A DNA stretch of 64,000 nucleotides. It comes from Actinokineospora auranticolor. Lineage in GTDB: Bacteria > Actinomycetota > Actinomycetes > Mycobacteriales > Pseudonocardiaceae. Position numbers and translations under genes: made by a program. The stretch is from positions 278,689 through 342,688 of the forward strand of contig NZ_PTIX01000008.1 of assembly GCF_002934265.1 (NCBI RefSeq), in the 5' to 3' direction. Shown here one piece after another: positions 46,212 through 58,232 of this stretch; position 1 is the stretch's first letter, and every line of letters starts with the position of its first letter. A model generated the notes under the pieces. It made no database searches, was not told the DNA's origin, and was given only the letters and a program-made list of their open reading frames with translations.

Positions 46212-47017
46212 TGGGAGACGACATCCGAGGCCACGCGAGGTCCGCGGTGGGGCGCTGGGTGGACGACGCGGCGTCCTGGGTGGTCCGCCGCGCCGACCGG
46301 TCCGAGCGCGGGCTCGAGGACCGGATCCGCGCGGCGGTCCGGGCCGAGTGCGAGCAGCTCGTCCGGGCCGTGCACGACGTGGAGTTCCGCGCGCGGCGGG
46401 ACATCCACGCGGCGGGGGAGCGCCGGGCGGTGCGCGACACCGAGAAGTTCGTCCGCGCGCACCTGCCCACCACACCCACGTTCCCCCACCCCGACCAGAC
46501 CTTGGCCCACGCGCTGGCGCACAGCCCCGAGGACGGTATGGCGCTGGAGTTCGGGGTGTTCAGCGGACAGTCCCTCAAGGCCATCGCCGCGGACCGGGCA
46601 GGCCGGGACGTGTTCGGCTTCGACTCCTTCCAGGGCCTGCCGGAGGACTGGCGGACCAACATCCCGGCGGGCGCGTTCGCCGTCGACGCCCAGCCGGTGG
46701 TGGACGGCGCCGAACTCGTGGTCGGCTGGTTCGCCGACACGCTCCCGGACTTCCTCGCCGACCACCCCGGTGACGTCGCCTTCCTCCACTTGGACGCGGA
46801 CCTGTACTCGTCCACCAAGACCGTGCTCGACCACGTCGGCCCCCGGCTGCGGGACGGCTCGGTGATCCTGTTCGACGAGTACTTCAACTACCCCGGCTGG
46901 GAGGAGCACGAGCACCGCGCCTGGCGGGAGTTCGTGACGCGCACCGGGATCCGGTTCGACTACCTCTGCTACACCTCGAACGACGAGCAGCTCGCCGTCC
47001 GGCTCCGGGCCGCGTAG
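46211..47017 (+). CDS. TylF-like class I methyltransferase
   Basis: The 268-residue protein has a 90-residue Arg-rich helical N-terminus and the TylF/MycF core: MALEFGVFSGQSLKAIAAD (SAM loop), VFGFDSFQGLPEDW, FLHLDADLYSSTKTVLDHV (metal and substrate) and GSVILFDEYFNYPGWEEHEH. Members O-methylate sugars, typically in cell-surface glycans or macrolides. It is coupled to the glycosyltransferase, suggesting methylation of the same glycan. Confidence 0.85.
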   Translation: MGDDIRGHARSAVGRWVDDAASWVVRRADRSERGLEDRIRAAVRAECEQLVRAVHDVEFRARRDIHAAGERRAVRDTEKFVRAHLPTTPTFPHPDQTLAHALAHSPEDGMALEFGVFSGQSLKAIAADRAGRDVFGFDSFQGLPEDWRTNIPAGAFAVDAQPVVDGAELVVGWFADTLPDFLADHPGDVAFLHLDADLYSSTKTVLDHVGPRLRDGSVILFDEYFNYPGWEEHEHRAWREFVTRTGIRFDYLCYTSNDEQLAVRLRAA

Positions 47018-47140
47018 CGCGCCGCCGGTCGATCGGGGCCGAGGTGCCCCGTCGGTCGAGGTCCGTCGGCCGGTTCGGCGGGGGCGGCGGGACCGAGAGC
47101 ATCGCAGGCGAGATCCGGGCGATGTGGAGGGTTGATGGTG

Positions 47141-48283
47141 ATGGGCACAAGACGCGGTGTGTGGGTGGCGGTCGTCGGTGCGGTCGCGTTGGTGGGTTTC
47201 GGCGCGCCCCCGGCCGAGGCGGGCGGTCCCCGGATCATCGACCTGGGGTTCCTGCCCGACGGGAAGCACAGCCACGTGCGCGATCTCAACGAGCGCGGTG
47301 AGGTGGTCGGCGCGTCGACCTCCGGTGGGCGGTTGCACGCGGTGCGGTGGGACCGGTCGGGGCGGATCACCGACATGGGCACGGTCGGCTCCGACAGCAC
47401 GGAAGCGACACTGATCAACGACAGCGGCGCTGTCGCGGGCTTCTACCGCTGCGGCGGCTCGCGCACCTGCGGTGTGCGCTGGTCGGCCTCCGGCGAACCG
47501 ATTCCGCTGCCGCCGCTGGGCGAGGGCGGTGACAGCGAACCCACGGCGATCAACGAGGCGGGCCTGCTGGCGGGCTACGCCGACGTGGCGTACGACGACC
47601 CCCGCCCGGTCCGCTGGGACTGCGCGGGACAGGTGACGCGACTCCCCCTGCTGCCCGGCGACACGCGGGGCTGGGCGGGCGGCATCGACCGCGAGGGCAA
47701 CGTCGTCGGGATATCGGCCACGGCCGACCGCGTGGACCACCCGGTGCGGTGGGACGCCGCGGGGCGGGTCTCGGTGCTGCCGCTGCCCGAGGGGCGCACC
47801 AGCGGCTGGGCGTCGAAGACCACCGCGGACGGCACGATCCTCGGCGCTGCCGTCGGCCCCGACGGCGTCCACCCGGTCCGCTGGGACCGCCGGGGCCGGG
47901 TCACGGAGCTGTCCGGCGACGTCTCGCTCTCCCCGGTGTGGATCAGTCCCCGTGGTCGGGTGGTGGCGTCCGGGTCCGCGGAAGGCGCCGGGTGGGCGAA
48001 GCGTTGGGACCCCTCGGGCCGCGTCACCGACCTGCCGCCGCTGGCCGGTGACACCTACCCGCAGCCCTTCTCGGTGAACGACTCGGGTGTGGCCGTCGGC
48101 CGGTCGGGCAGCGGGGTAAGCGCCCCGCACCCCGTGCGCTGGTCGGAATCCGGTGCCGTGCGCAGGCTGCCCGAACTGCCCGGTGCCTTCGGCGGTTGGG
48201 CGGGCGAGATCAACGGCCGCGGCGTGATCATCGGTGTCATGCACTACAACGACGCCAGCTCGCACGCGGTCGTCTGGCGCTGA
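47141..48283 (+). CDS. Secreted HAF-repeat protein (copy 1)
   Basis: After a signal peptide (GTRRGVWVAVVGAVALVG, cleavage near PPAEA) the protein is seven to eight HAF-type repeats of about 45 residues, each ending HAVRW-D/HPVRWD followed by GRV-TxLPxL (ITDMGTVGSDS, VTRLPLLPGD, VSVLPLPEGR). HAF repeats form extracellular propeller-like domains of unknown role. ATG 47141 is chosen by spacing to GGAGGG; ATG 47135 is possible. A convergent paralogue follows at 48561. Confidence 0.8.
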   Translation: MGTRRGVWVAVVGAVALVGFGAPPAEAGGPRIIDLGFLPDGKHSHVRDLNERGEVVGASTSGGRLHAVRWDRSGRITDMGTVGSDSTEATLINDSGAVAGFYRCGGSRTCGVRWSASGEPIPLPPLGEGGDSEPTAINEAGLLAGYADVAYDDPRPVRWDCAGQVTRLPLLPGDTRGWAGGIDREGNVVGISATADRVDHPVRWDAAGRVSVLPLPEGRTSGWASKTTADGTILGAAVGPDGVHPVRWDRRGRVTELSGDVSLSPVWISPRGRVVASGSAEGAGWAKRWDPSGRVTDLPPLAGDTYPQPFSVNDSGVAVGRSGSGVSAPHPVRWSESGAVRRLPELPGAFGGWAGEINGRGVIIGVMHYNDASSHAVVWR

Positions 48284-48510
48284 GCGGGCAAGCCGGAGAG
48301 GGCGAGCGAGGTCCGTGATGGAGTCTGGCCACCGGGTGACCGCCCGCCCACCCGGCACCATCTCGTGCGCACCGCCGTTGCGGGCCCACTGCCCGCGGGT
48401 CGCGTTCGAGTCTGCCCACCGTCCCGTCGAGCGGTCGGCGGCACGAACCGATCCCCGCCGGCCGCGGGGGACGCACCGCGGTGCTTGAAGTCGCGGAGTC
48501 CCCCCGTCCC

Positions 48511-48562
48511 GATGTCCCACAGCGCGGGTCGCGGTGCACCGCGACCCGCGCCGCGGGACATC
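48511..48562. terminator. Large two-part hairpin between convergent HAF genes
   Basis: A 30-nt perfect palindrome (48522-48551) is flanked by GATGTCCC (48511-48518) and GGGACATC (48555-48562), separated from the core by 3-nt bulges. It lies just past the end of the minus-strand HAF gene, overlapping its stop codon, and probably terminates both genes. Confidence 0.6.
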
Positions 48563-49718
48563 AGCGCCACAGCGCGGCGTGCTGCCCGCCGGGGAACCGG
48601 GCTTGGCCGACCATGGCCCCCGCCTCGTTGACCGCGCGCACGAAGACCGCCGGGGATCGCGTGTGATCCGGCAGTTCGTGCGGGGTGCCCTCCCGATCCC
48701 ACCACACCGGGGTCGCGGTCCCGTCCGCTGGGCCCGACACCCCGACGACGATCCCGGCGTCGTTGACCGCGGCGGGCAAAGCGCTCCCGATGTCGTGCAG
48801 CCGGTCCAACTCGGTGACGCGGCCGGAGCGGTCCCACCGCAGGCCCGGCGCGACGGCGATGCCGGATCGGCTCATGCCGTAGAGGTAGCTGTCGGCATCG
48901 AGGACGACCGGGTGGCGGACGCCGTGGTCTCGGTACTGCCAGCGAGCAGCGTGGTAGCCGGCGCGGTTGACCATACCGACGACGAGTCCGTCCTCGGTCA
49001 CCCCGAGCGCGGCGCTGAGCGACTGATCCGGTGCCAGGGGCAGTTCGATCACGTTGCCGTCCCGGTCCCACAGGAGCGCGCGCACGCCCACACCGGGGAA
49101 CTCCGCCCAGCCGACCACCAAGCCCTGGTTGCTGATCCCCGTGGCCACGCCGTTGACGGCACCTGGTGGCTCCGGGAGTCGCACGACCTGTCCGCTCGCG
49201 GTCCAGCGCACCGGGTGGCGGCGGCCGTCCGGTGCGCCACCCGCGTAGCCGACGACCACGTCGGAGTCGTTCATCGCCTCGGGGTAGCTCTCGGCACCCG
49301 GGGACAACGCGGGCAGCCTGCTCAGCACCCCGTCCGGGGACCACCGCAGGCTGCAGTAGTCGATCGGGGGGTCCGAGCAGTGCTCGGCGACGCCGAACGC
49401 GGTGCCCCGCCGGTTGACGCCCAGCGCGTACGTGTCCAGCCCGTCGACCTGGCCCAGGTCGGTGATCCGCGCCGAGCGGCTCCACCGGACCGCGTGCACA
49501 CCCGTCGACCCGGCCGTGGTGGACCTGCCCACGACGACGCCGTTGTCGTTGAGGTCGGCGGCCGAGCTCTGCCCGCCGGGCAGGGCACCCAGGTCGATCG
49601 CCGTGCGCGGCCCGGCCGCCCGTTCGGCGATCGCCGGTGGCGCGAATCCCCAGGCCATCAAGAGGAGTACCGCCGCGGTCGCGCCATGCCTTGACCGAGG
49701 GCGGGTGGATCGGGACAT
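48561..49718 (-). CDS. Secreted HAF-repeat protein (copy 2)
   Basis: The 385-residue protein has a signal peptide (ATAAVLLLMAWGFAPPAIA) and seven or eight HAF repeats (VHAVRWSRSARITDLG, RHPVRWTASGQVVRLPEP, LRWDRSGRVTELDRL, HAALWR at the C-terminus). ATG 49718 follows AAGGAG. It is paralogous and convergent to copy 1 and is followed by the surface-protein gene 2 region upstream, all in a surface-gene cluster. Function is unknown. Confidence 0.8.
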   Translation of the reverse strand: MSRSTRPRSRHGATAAVLLLMAWGFAPPAIAERAAGPRTAIDLGALPGGQSSAADLNDNGVVVGRSTTAGSTGVHAVRWSRSARITDLGQVDGLDTYALGVNRRGTAFGVAEHCSDPPIDYCSLRWSPDGVLSRLPALSPGAESYPEAMNDSDVVVGYAGGAPDGRRHPVRWTASGQVVRLPEPPGAVNGVATGISNQGLVVGWAEFPGVGVRALLWDRDGNVIELPLAPDQSLSAALGVTEDGLVVGMVNRAGYHAARWQYRDHGVRHPVVLDADSYLYGMSRSGIAVAPGLRWDRSGRVTELDRLHDIGSALPAAVNDAGIVVGVSGPADGTATPVWWDREGTPHELPDHTRSPAVFVRAVNEAGAMVGQARFPGGQHAALWR

Positions 49719-49804
49719 GTGCGCTCTCCTTCGCTGCTATGTCGGGTGTTTTTGTCAGAAGTGACGCGGAAGAACGCGTGTGGGTGAAGAGTCGCGAGCT
49801 GTGG

Positions 49805-49852
49805 CCACCCACAACGGGATGACAGCCGCGGCGGCCGCCCCGTTGTGGGTGG
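49805..49852 (-). terminator. Hairpin after surface protein 2
   Basis: Arms CCACCCACAACGGG (49805-49818) and its complement (49839-49852) are perfect over 14 bp with a 20-nt loop. It lies 16 bp after the surface-gene stop on the minus strand and is a probable terminator. Confidence 0.7.
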
Positions 49853-49867
49853 ACCGGTGTTGCCGCG

Positions 49868-51781
49868 TCAACGCGTTGACCGTCGACCGCGACGGACCAG
49901 GAGGGCGCCGAACAGCACGGCCACCAGGCCGATGGCGGTCGACCACGCCGCGTCCACCCCGGTCCGCGCGAGGTCGCCCGCGCCATCCGATGGCGGCGCC
50001 GGGGTCGGATGCGCGACGTGCACCTGCCGCGGCGGCACTACGGTCGGTTTGGCGGGTAGGGGCGGCGGACTGGGCTCCCGCTGCTCGGGTCCGGGTTCGA
50101 TCCACAACCTGAGGTTGTTGGGTCCCACCACCAGTGTGTCCAGGTCGTGCGGTTGTCGGCGGGCTATCTTCCAGGGTCCGACGATTCCGTAGGTGTACTT
50201 GCCCGGCACCACGGGCGGGAACTCGAAGCGTCCGAGGTCGTCGCTGACCGCGCGGGCGGCCACTTTCCCCGACGGGTCGGCGAGGTACAGCCTGATACCG
50301 GGTTTCGGGTGGAAGGACGGGTAGCCGCAACCCGCGATGGTGATGCCAAGGGGCCAGCAGCTGATGGAGAACCCCTCGTTCTCGTACACGTCTCCCGACA
50401 GGGTGGCGAGCCCGGGCGTCACGCGTGTCACCGCGCTCGCTTCGATCGAGGCGGGACCGGGGCCGACGGTGTCGAACCGGCACACGAGCCGGTACTCGGT
50501 TCCCGGTCGCGCGGTCAGCGGGATCGTCATGCGCGCGTGCACCACCGCTGTGGCGGCCGGAGCCAGGGTCAAGCCCTCGCCGTACATGTGGAGCGGGCCC
50601 CAGTCGGAGTCCCAATCCGAGCCTACGCACCACGCCCGCAGACGGGTGAGGGGCAGGGGTCCGCGGTTGGTCAGGCTGATGGTCAGTGGGGCTCTCTCCG
50701 CCACGCGGTTGGTCTCGTGGTCGAATCCCATGGTCACGGCCAAGACCTCCGACAGGTGACGCGTTCCCCGCAGGTCGGCCACGAGCCCCTGTCCCGCATC
50801 GATGTCGACGGACCTCGGTTCGAACAGCCATCCGCCTGCCGCCTCGGCGGTGACGGTGTAGTTGCCCGCCGGGATGTCGTCGAACGCGTACCGGCCATCG
50901 GGACCGGTGCGCGCCCGGTAGGTGCCCGCGGGCCTGCCGCCGGTCGCGGTCACCTGGGCGCCGGCGATCCCCTCGGTCGGTTGCCGGACGCCGTCCCGGT
51001 TGAGGTCGCCGAAGGCGGTGCCGCTGAATCCCGCGCGCCGATAGGTGATCATCGTGGTGGCGCCTGCGGTGTTGTCGACCGGTTCGGCGTCGGGCGCGCC
51101 CGGGTGTGCCGTGACCGTCATGGTGAGAGGTCCCGCGTCCTGGACGGTGTCCAGCGGCACCGACGCGCCGATCTCCGTCGATGCGCCGGGCTCGAGTACC
51201 CAGGGGTTGGGGGTGTACTCCCATCCCGCGGTGGCCGGGCCGGTGGTGGTCAACGTGATGTAGGGGGCGGGACCAGCGCCGACGTTCGTCACCACGAGCC
51301 GCAGGTAGGCGTATTCGCGGATGTCGTAGTTCGGCTGGGTGAACCGGAGGCTCACCCGCAGGTCCGGTGATTCAACCGGGGTTTCGCCGGTCGGGGTGAT
51401 CGTGGTGGTTTCCGCGGCGGAGGGGGGTGCCGTCGAGCCGGCCCCCGCAGTATTGCTTGTGGGCGCGGGTGTTCCGCTCGGTGTCGACGGCGTGAGCTGC
51501 GGTGTTGTGGTCGTGTGTTGCGTTGTCGTGCGCGGCGGTGGCGTGGTGCGGTTCGGGTGGGTCGTTGTTGTTGTCGTGGTTGTGGTTGTGGTTCGCGTCG
51601 TCGGGGTCTGTCCGGGCGGTCTTGACGTGGCGGCCGTCGATGACGTGGTGTTCCCGAGGCCCGGAGCGGGACCCGGCGTCGTGGTCTCCGCGGCGTTCGC
51701 GGTCGTCGTCACCGCGAACAGCAGTGCCGCCACCAAAGGCGCGCACGCGGCGGCGACCGATCGGGGTTGTCGTCCGGTCAT
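49868..51781 (-). CDS. LAxTG-anchored surface protein with SdrD-like B domain (paralogue 2)
   Basis: The 637-residue protein has the same order as the copy at 31687: signal peptide (TGRQPRSVAAACAPLVAALL, ends TTANA), a stalk with a long uninterrupted Thr run and TTTQHTTTT, a CARDB-like domain (PDLRVSLRFTQPNYDIREYA), a B domain (GDLNRDGVRQPTEGIAGAQV, YAFDDIPAGNYTV), then LARTG (604-608), a helix and RRGRRSTR. ATG 51781 is chosen because it follows GAGGGGA and aligns with paralogue 3; an ATG 60 bp upstream is unlikely. Confidence 0.85.
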   Translation of the reverse strand: MTGRQPRSVAAACAPLVAALLFAVTTTANAAETTTPGPAPGLGNTTSSTAATSRPPGQTPTTRTTTTTTTTTTTHPNRTTPPPRTTTQHTTTTPQLTPSTPSGTPAPTSNTAGAGSTAPPSAAETTTITPTGETPVESPDLRVSLRFTQPNYDIREYAYLRLVVTNVGAGPAPYITLTTTGPATAGWEYTPNPWVLEPGASTEIGASVPLDTVQDAGPLTMTVTAHPGAPDAEPVDNTAGATTMITYRRAGFSGTAFGDLNRDGVRQPTEGIAGAQVTATGGRPAGTYRARTGPDGRYAFDDIPAGNYTVTAEAAGGWLFEPRSVDIDAGQGLVADLRGTRHLSEVLAVTMGFDHETNRVAERAPLTISLTNRGPLPLTRLRAWCVGSDWDSDWGPLHMYGEGLTLAPAATAVVHARMTIPLTARPGTEYRLVCRFDTVGPGPASIEASAVTRVTPGLATLSGDVYENEGFSISCWPLGITIAGCGYPSFHPKPGIRLYLADPSGKVAARAVSDDLGRFEFPPVVPGKYTYGIVGPWKIARRQPHDLDTLVVGPNNLRLWIEPGPEQREPSPPPLPAKPTVVPPRQVHVAHPTPAPPSDGAGDLARTGVDAAWSTAIGLVAVLFGALLVRRGRRSTR

Positions 51782-51896
51782 CTTCCATCCCCTCGCATCC
51801 GTGATCGGGGTTCGCTCATCGCACCGGGAGCTGCTGCGCACAACGTTGCTCAGGGGTGTTCTCGCCAGGCAGTGCCGTCCCTCCCGAGGGTGGACG

Positions 51897-51908
51897 GCCC
51901 TAAGGCCC
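51897..51908 (-). promoter_or_regulatory. CCWARG box (copy b), surface protein 2
   Basis: GCCCTAAGGCCC lies about 116 bp before the start codon and matches GNCCWARGNNCC. The following leader carries a GCCGTCC/GGACGGC hairpin whose sequence is partly shared with the other two surface genes. Confidence 0.5.
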
Positions 51909-52032
51909 TGATGATCGATCCGCGGTACGGGAGACCTCCCCGGTCTCCGGGCCCACGCCGAACCGCACAGGGCTGGACGCCTCGGAACGGCTCAACGCGG
52001 TCGGGGACGCGGCGCTGCCTGCCGCGGGATCG

Positions 52033-54738
<2,706 letters not shown>

Positions 54739-54772
54739 ACCATCGTCGGTCGGCGCGCTGCCCGTCCCCAGG

Positions 54773-54784
54773 GACCAAGGGACC
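54773..54784 (-). promoter_or_regulatory. CCWARG box (copy f), P-type ATPase
   Basis: GACCAAGGGACC lies 35-46 bp before the ATPase start and matches GNCCWARGNNCC. It is close enough to overlap the promoter. Confidence 0.45.
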
Positions 54785-54872
54785 GGTTCCGCACCGACCT
54801 GGGGCTCGATCCGGCGCGTACTGGGCGCGCCGCCCGCCCGGATGGCCGCGGTCGTCCCATCCGGGCGGGGCG

Positions 54873-54910
54873 CCCGAGCGCGGCGCGGTGGACATCGCCC
54901 CGCGCTCGGG
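54873..54910 (-). terminator. Hairpin after surface protein 3
   Basis: Arms CCCGAGCGCGG (54873-54883) and complement (54900-54910) pair over 11 bp with a 16-nt loop, 13 bp beyond the surface-gene stop. It probably separates that gene from the ATPase. Confidence 0.65.
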
Positions 54911-54922
54911 AGCGGGTCCGAC

Positions 54923-56809
54923 TCAGCGTGCCGGACGGCGACCCCGGCGGACGAGGAACACGCCGAGCAGCACCGTCAACAACCCGGCGACGGACGACCA
55001 CACCACGTCCACTCCGGTCCGCGCTAGGTCACCCGGCCCACCACGGCGGGTGTCGGGGAGCGGGTGGGCGACGTGCGTGGACCGCGGCGGCACCACTGGT
55101 GGTGTGGCGGGTGCGGGTGCCTGGTCCGGATCAGGCTGAACCGGACCTGGCTCGACCCAGACCGCGGTGGTCTGGTCACCGACGGAGAGCTCCAGCGGGG
55201 AACCGCTCGCGGTGCGCACGATCCGCCAAGGGCCCACCACGCCGATGGTGTAGGTGCCCGGATCAACCGGGTCGAAGTAGAACCCGCCGTACGGATTCGA
55301 TGGTGCCGCGCGAGCGACGACCCGGCCCGCGGTGTCGACGAGGTACAGCGTCACGCCCGGCACGCGGGTGCCGGAGGGCTGCGGTTCGCACAGCGCGGAG
55401 TTCGCCAGGCAGAGGCTGGAGGACTCCTCGTCGGCCCTCAACACCCAACCGGATAGGTTCGCCTTCCCCGACAGCGTGCGCGTCGCCGCCGATGCCCGGA
55501 CGATCTGGGCTTCGCCGCGCCCGATGGAGAACTCGCAGTCGACCACGAAATCGCTGCCCACGGGAGCGCTCCACGGGATCACCACCAGCGCGGGGAAGTC
55601 CCGGGTGGAGTTGGCCGGGAGGTAAGCGCCCGGTGTGTTGGGGTTGAGCGCACCCCACTCGGAGCCCCAGCCACTGGCCAGGCCGCACCACGCGCGGACC
55701 AGCAGATCCGCGTTCGCGCGGTTGGTCAGCCGGACCGTCAGGGGAACCCGGGTCGCCGCGTGGTTGTCCGCGTGGTCGAATCTCATGGACGCGAACAGGA
55801 CTTCCGAGGCCGGGCGGTATCCCCGCAGCTCCGTCGGGATCTCGCCGCCGCGCCCGAGCATTCCCGAGTACCGGTCGAACCGCCACGTGCCTTGGCTGAC
55901 CTCGATCGTGTAATCCCCCGCCGGGATATCGCGGAACACGAACCGCCCGTCCGCGCCGGTGCGCGCGTTGTAGGTGCCGCGAGGTACGCCACCGGTCACC
56001 GTCACCGACGCGCCCGCGAGTTCCTCTCCCGGGTCCCGGTACTCGCTCGCGTTGCGATCGCCGAACACGTAGCCCTGGTAGTACAGGAGTTCCTGGGTGA
56101 CGGTTGTCGTGGCGCCCGCCGCGTTGTCGGAGGGGGTGGCGTCGGGTGTGCTCGCTCGCACGGTGACTTCGACGGTGAGCGGTCCGGGGCTGGGGAGCGC
56201 CCAAAGCGGGATCTCGCCGACACGTTCGGCCGTCGCCCCGGGACCGATGGTCCACGGGGTGGGGGCGGACTCCCAGGTGGGCGCGACCGGGCCGGACGTG
56301 GTGATCGTGATGTCGCGGGCGACCGCGGTGCCGACGTTGACGACGGAGAGCCGCAGGTAGGCGACATCACGGATGTCGTAGGAGGGCTGACCGAATTCGG
56401 TGCTGACGCGGAGATCCGGCAAGTCCTCCGCCGGTGCGCCGCTCGTGGTGGGCGGCACGCTGGTCGTCGGGGGAGCGGTGGTGGGTGGAGGGGGAGTCGA
56501 AGTGGGCGCGGTCGTTGTGGCGGTGGGTTCGGTTGTCGTGATCGGTGGCGCGGTTGTCGTTGTGTGTTGTGTGGTGGTGCTTGACGGTGTTGAAGTCGGG
56601 CTGTGGGAGGTGGTCGCGGTGGTGGTCGTCGTGCTGGGTCTGGCGGTTGTGGTTTGCTTGCTCGAGCTCGGTGTGGTGACCGCCGTCCCGGTCTCCGGGA
56701 CAGCCGCGGTCGTCTCCGTGGCGCGGGCGTTCGGGGCCGCCGCCAACACCACGGCCGCCACCAGTGGCAGGCAGGCGATCGTGACGAGTCGGGGTCGTCG
56801 TCCGGGCAT
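54923..56809 (-). CDS. LAxTG-anchored surface protein with SdrD-like B domain (paralogue 3)
   Basis: The 628-residue protein has the same layout: signal peptide ([19 protein letters not shown]), Thr/Pro stalk, [20 protein letters not shown] (CARDB-like), [20 protein letters not shown] (B domain), LARTG (595-599), a hydrophobic segment and [11 protein letters not shown] 56809 follows GAGGGGATGATG and aligns with paralogue 2; two further ATGs directly upstream are alternatives. It is probably wall-anchored by a class E sortase not present in this window. Confidence 0.85.
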   Translation of the reverse strand: MPGRRPRLVTIACLPLVAAVVLAAAPNARATETTAAVPETGTAVTTPSSSKQTTTARPSTTTTTATTSHSPTSTPSSTTTQHTTTTAPPITTTEPTATTTAPTSTPPPPTTAPPTTSVPPTTSGAPAEDLPDLRVSTEFGQPSYDIRDVAYLRLSVVNVGTAVARDITITTSGPVAPTWESAPTPWTIGPGATAERVGEIPLWALPSPGPLTVEVTVRASTPDATPSDNAAGATTTVTQELLYYQGYVFGDRNASEYRDPGEELAGASVTVTGGVPRGTYNARTGADGRFVFRDIPAGDYTIEVSQGTWRFDRYSGMLGRGGEIPTELRGYRPASEVLFASMRFDHADNHAATRVPLTVRLTNRANADLLVRAWCGLASGWGSEWGALNPNTPGAYLPANSTRDFPALVVIPWSAPVGSDFVVDCEFSIGRGEAQIVRASAATRTLSGKANLSGWVLRADEESSSLCLANSALCEPQPSGTRVPGVTLYLVDTAGRVVARAAPSNPYGGFYFDPVDPGTYTIGVVGPWRIVRTASGSPLELSVGDQTTAVWVEPGPVQPDPDQAPAPATPPVVPPRSTHVAHPLPDTRRGGPGDLARTGVDVVWSSVAGLLTVLLGVFLVRRGRRPAR

Positions 56810-56923
56810 CATCATCCCCTCATCTCGGGTTCTGGCTCGCGCGCGAGACTGGAACCGTTCGCGCGCACCAGGTTCCCCGCGGTGACGAGCCGGGCGAAGA
56901 GCCCTCCCTCCCGCGGGCGCGCG

Positions 56924-56935
56924 GACCAAAGACCT
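56924..56935 (-). promoter_or_regulatory. CCWARG box (copy c), surface protein 3
   Basis: GACCAAAGACCT lies about 115 bp before the start codon, the same distance as for the other two surface genes, and matches GNCCWARGNNCC with one mismatch at the end. Confidence 0.45.
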
Positions 56936-57160
56936 CCGTGGTCGCTCACCGGGCGCGCTCGGCCCGCCTGCGCGCCAAATGAGTCCATAATGGACAATGA
57001 GGTGGTGGCGCCCGTCGGGTCGGCGGGCTTACCGGTGCCCGATCCCGGTGCCGATGACCTTCGACTCTGGCCGCCCATCCGACCCGCGCCAGAGGCTGTC
57101 GGTGATCGGAGACTGCGGCCGCCTGGCCTGATCTCACTCGACCTGGAACGGGGTAGGGCA
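56936..57160. other. Divergent intergenic stretch before the broken HAF gene
   Basis: This holds the distal leader/promoter of surface protein 3 and the promoter of the HAF pseudogene. Frames here are short and lack ribosome sites. I see no gene. Confidence 0.4.
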
Positions 57161-58201
57161 GTGAAACGCGAACAGTACGCACGCGCCGCTCTCGGCTTCG
57201 GCGTGGCCATGGCCCTGCTCGCCGGTACGGCGCACACCGCCGCGGCGGCGCGTGGCTGCCGCACGTGGTCCGTGGCGGATCTGGGGACGTTGCCGGGCGG
57301 TACCTTCAGCTGGGCCAACGGGATCGATGCCGCGGGCCGTGCCTTCGGCAGCGCACAGGACGCCGAGGGGCGGCGTGCGGTGCGCTGGGACCTGGACAAC
57401 CGCGTCACCCGCCTCCAGGCCCCGGGGACGGTGGAAAGCGGGGTCAACTCGGTGAGCGCGAACGGAACGGCCGCCGGTTGGCTGTTGGAAGGGCGTGTCC
57501 ACCGCGCCGCCCGGTGGGGAGTTCGCGGGCAGCTGACCGAGTTGCCGCCGCCGCCCGGCGACACCTACGGCTACGCGGCCGGGGTCAACAACTCCGGCGC
57601 CGTGGCCGGGGTCACCGGTACCACCGACACGAGCCGGGCTGTGCGCTGGGACGAGCGAGGGCGCCCAACGGTCCTCGACACTCCACCTGACAGCCTGGCG
57701 AGCTGGGCCCATGACCTCAACGACGACGGTGTCGTTGTCGGTGAGATCGCCATGGCGGACGGCTCGGCGCGGGGCGTGCGCTGGGACAGTGCGGGTCGTA
57801 TGACGGCGTTGTAAACCCCACCGGGTGCGCGAAGCGCCCAACCGTCCGACATCGCCGATGACGGCACCATCGTCGGCACTGCCCTGATCGGGTACAACGA
57901 CTCTCTCCCGCTCCGGTGGGATCGTGCGGGACGGGTGAGCACCCTCCGCGTTCCCGCGGGGTCCACGCAGGCGGGCGCGCACGGCGCGAACGAGCGTGGT
58001 GTCGCCGTCGGTGGGGACGAACACCACGCCCTGCTGTGGAACCTCGGCGGGGGACCGGTCGAACTCCCCAACGCACCCGGTGGGTCGCTCGCGTCCGCGT
58101 CCGCCGTCAACAACCCGGGCGCGGTCGTCGGCGCGGTGGTTCTCCCGGACCACACCACCCACGCCGCGAGATGGTGGTGCGAGCGCCCCCAAGGGGCCTG
58201 A
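57161..58201 (+). pseudogene. HAF-repeat secreted protein broken by an in-frame TAA (copy 3)
   Basis: GTG 57161 starts a signal peptide (GFGVAMALLAGTAHTAAAA), then HAF repeats (LGTLPGGTFSWANGIDAAGR, RAVRWDERGRPTVLDT, ARGVRWDSAGRMTAL) up to a TAA at 57812-57814. The same frame continues without another stop to TGA 58199-58201 through clear repeats (PLRWDRAGRVSTLRV, HHALLWNLGGGPVELP, HAARWW). A single base change would restore a 346-residue protein, close to its 380-residue paralogues. It may be recently inactivated, or a sequence error. Confidence 0.75.
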
Positions 58202-58232
58202 AGGCGCTCTCCGCCGCGGACGGGAGCCTTGG

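Noticed and set aside
45686..48520. 944-codon minus-strand frame opposite the glycosyltransferase/methyltransferase/HAF genes
   Set aside because: Arg/His/Pro-rich antisense shadow of three clear plus-strand genes.
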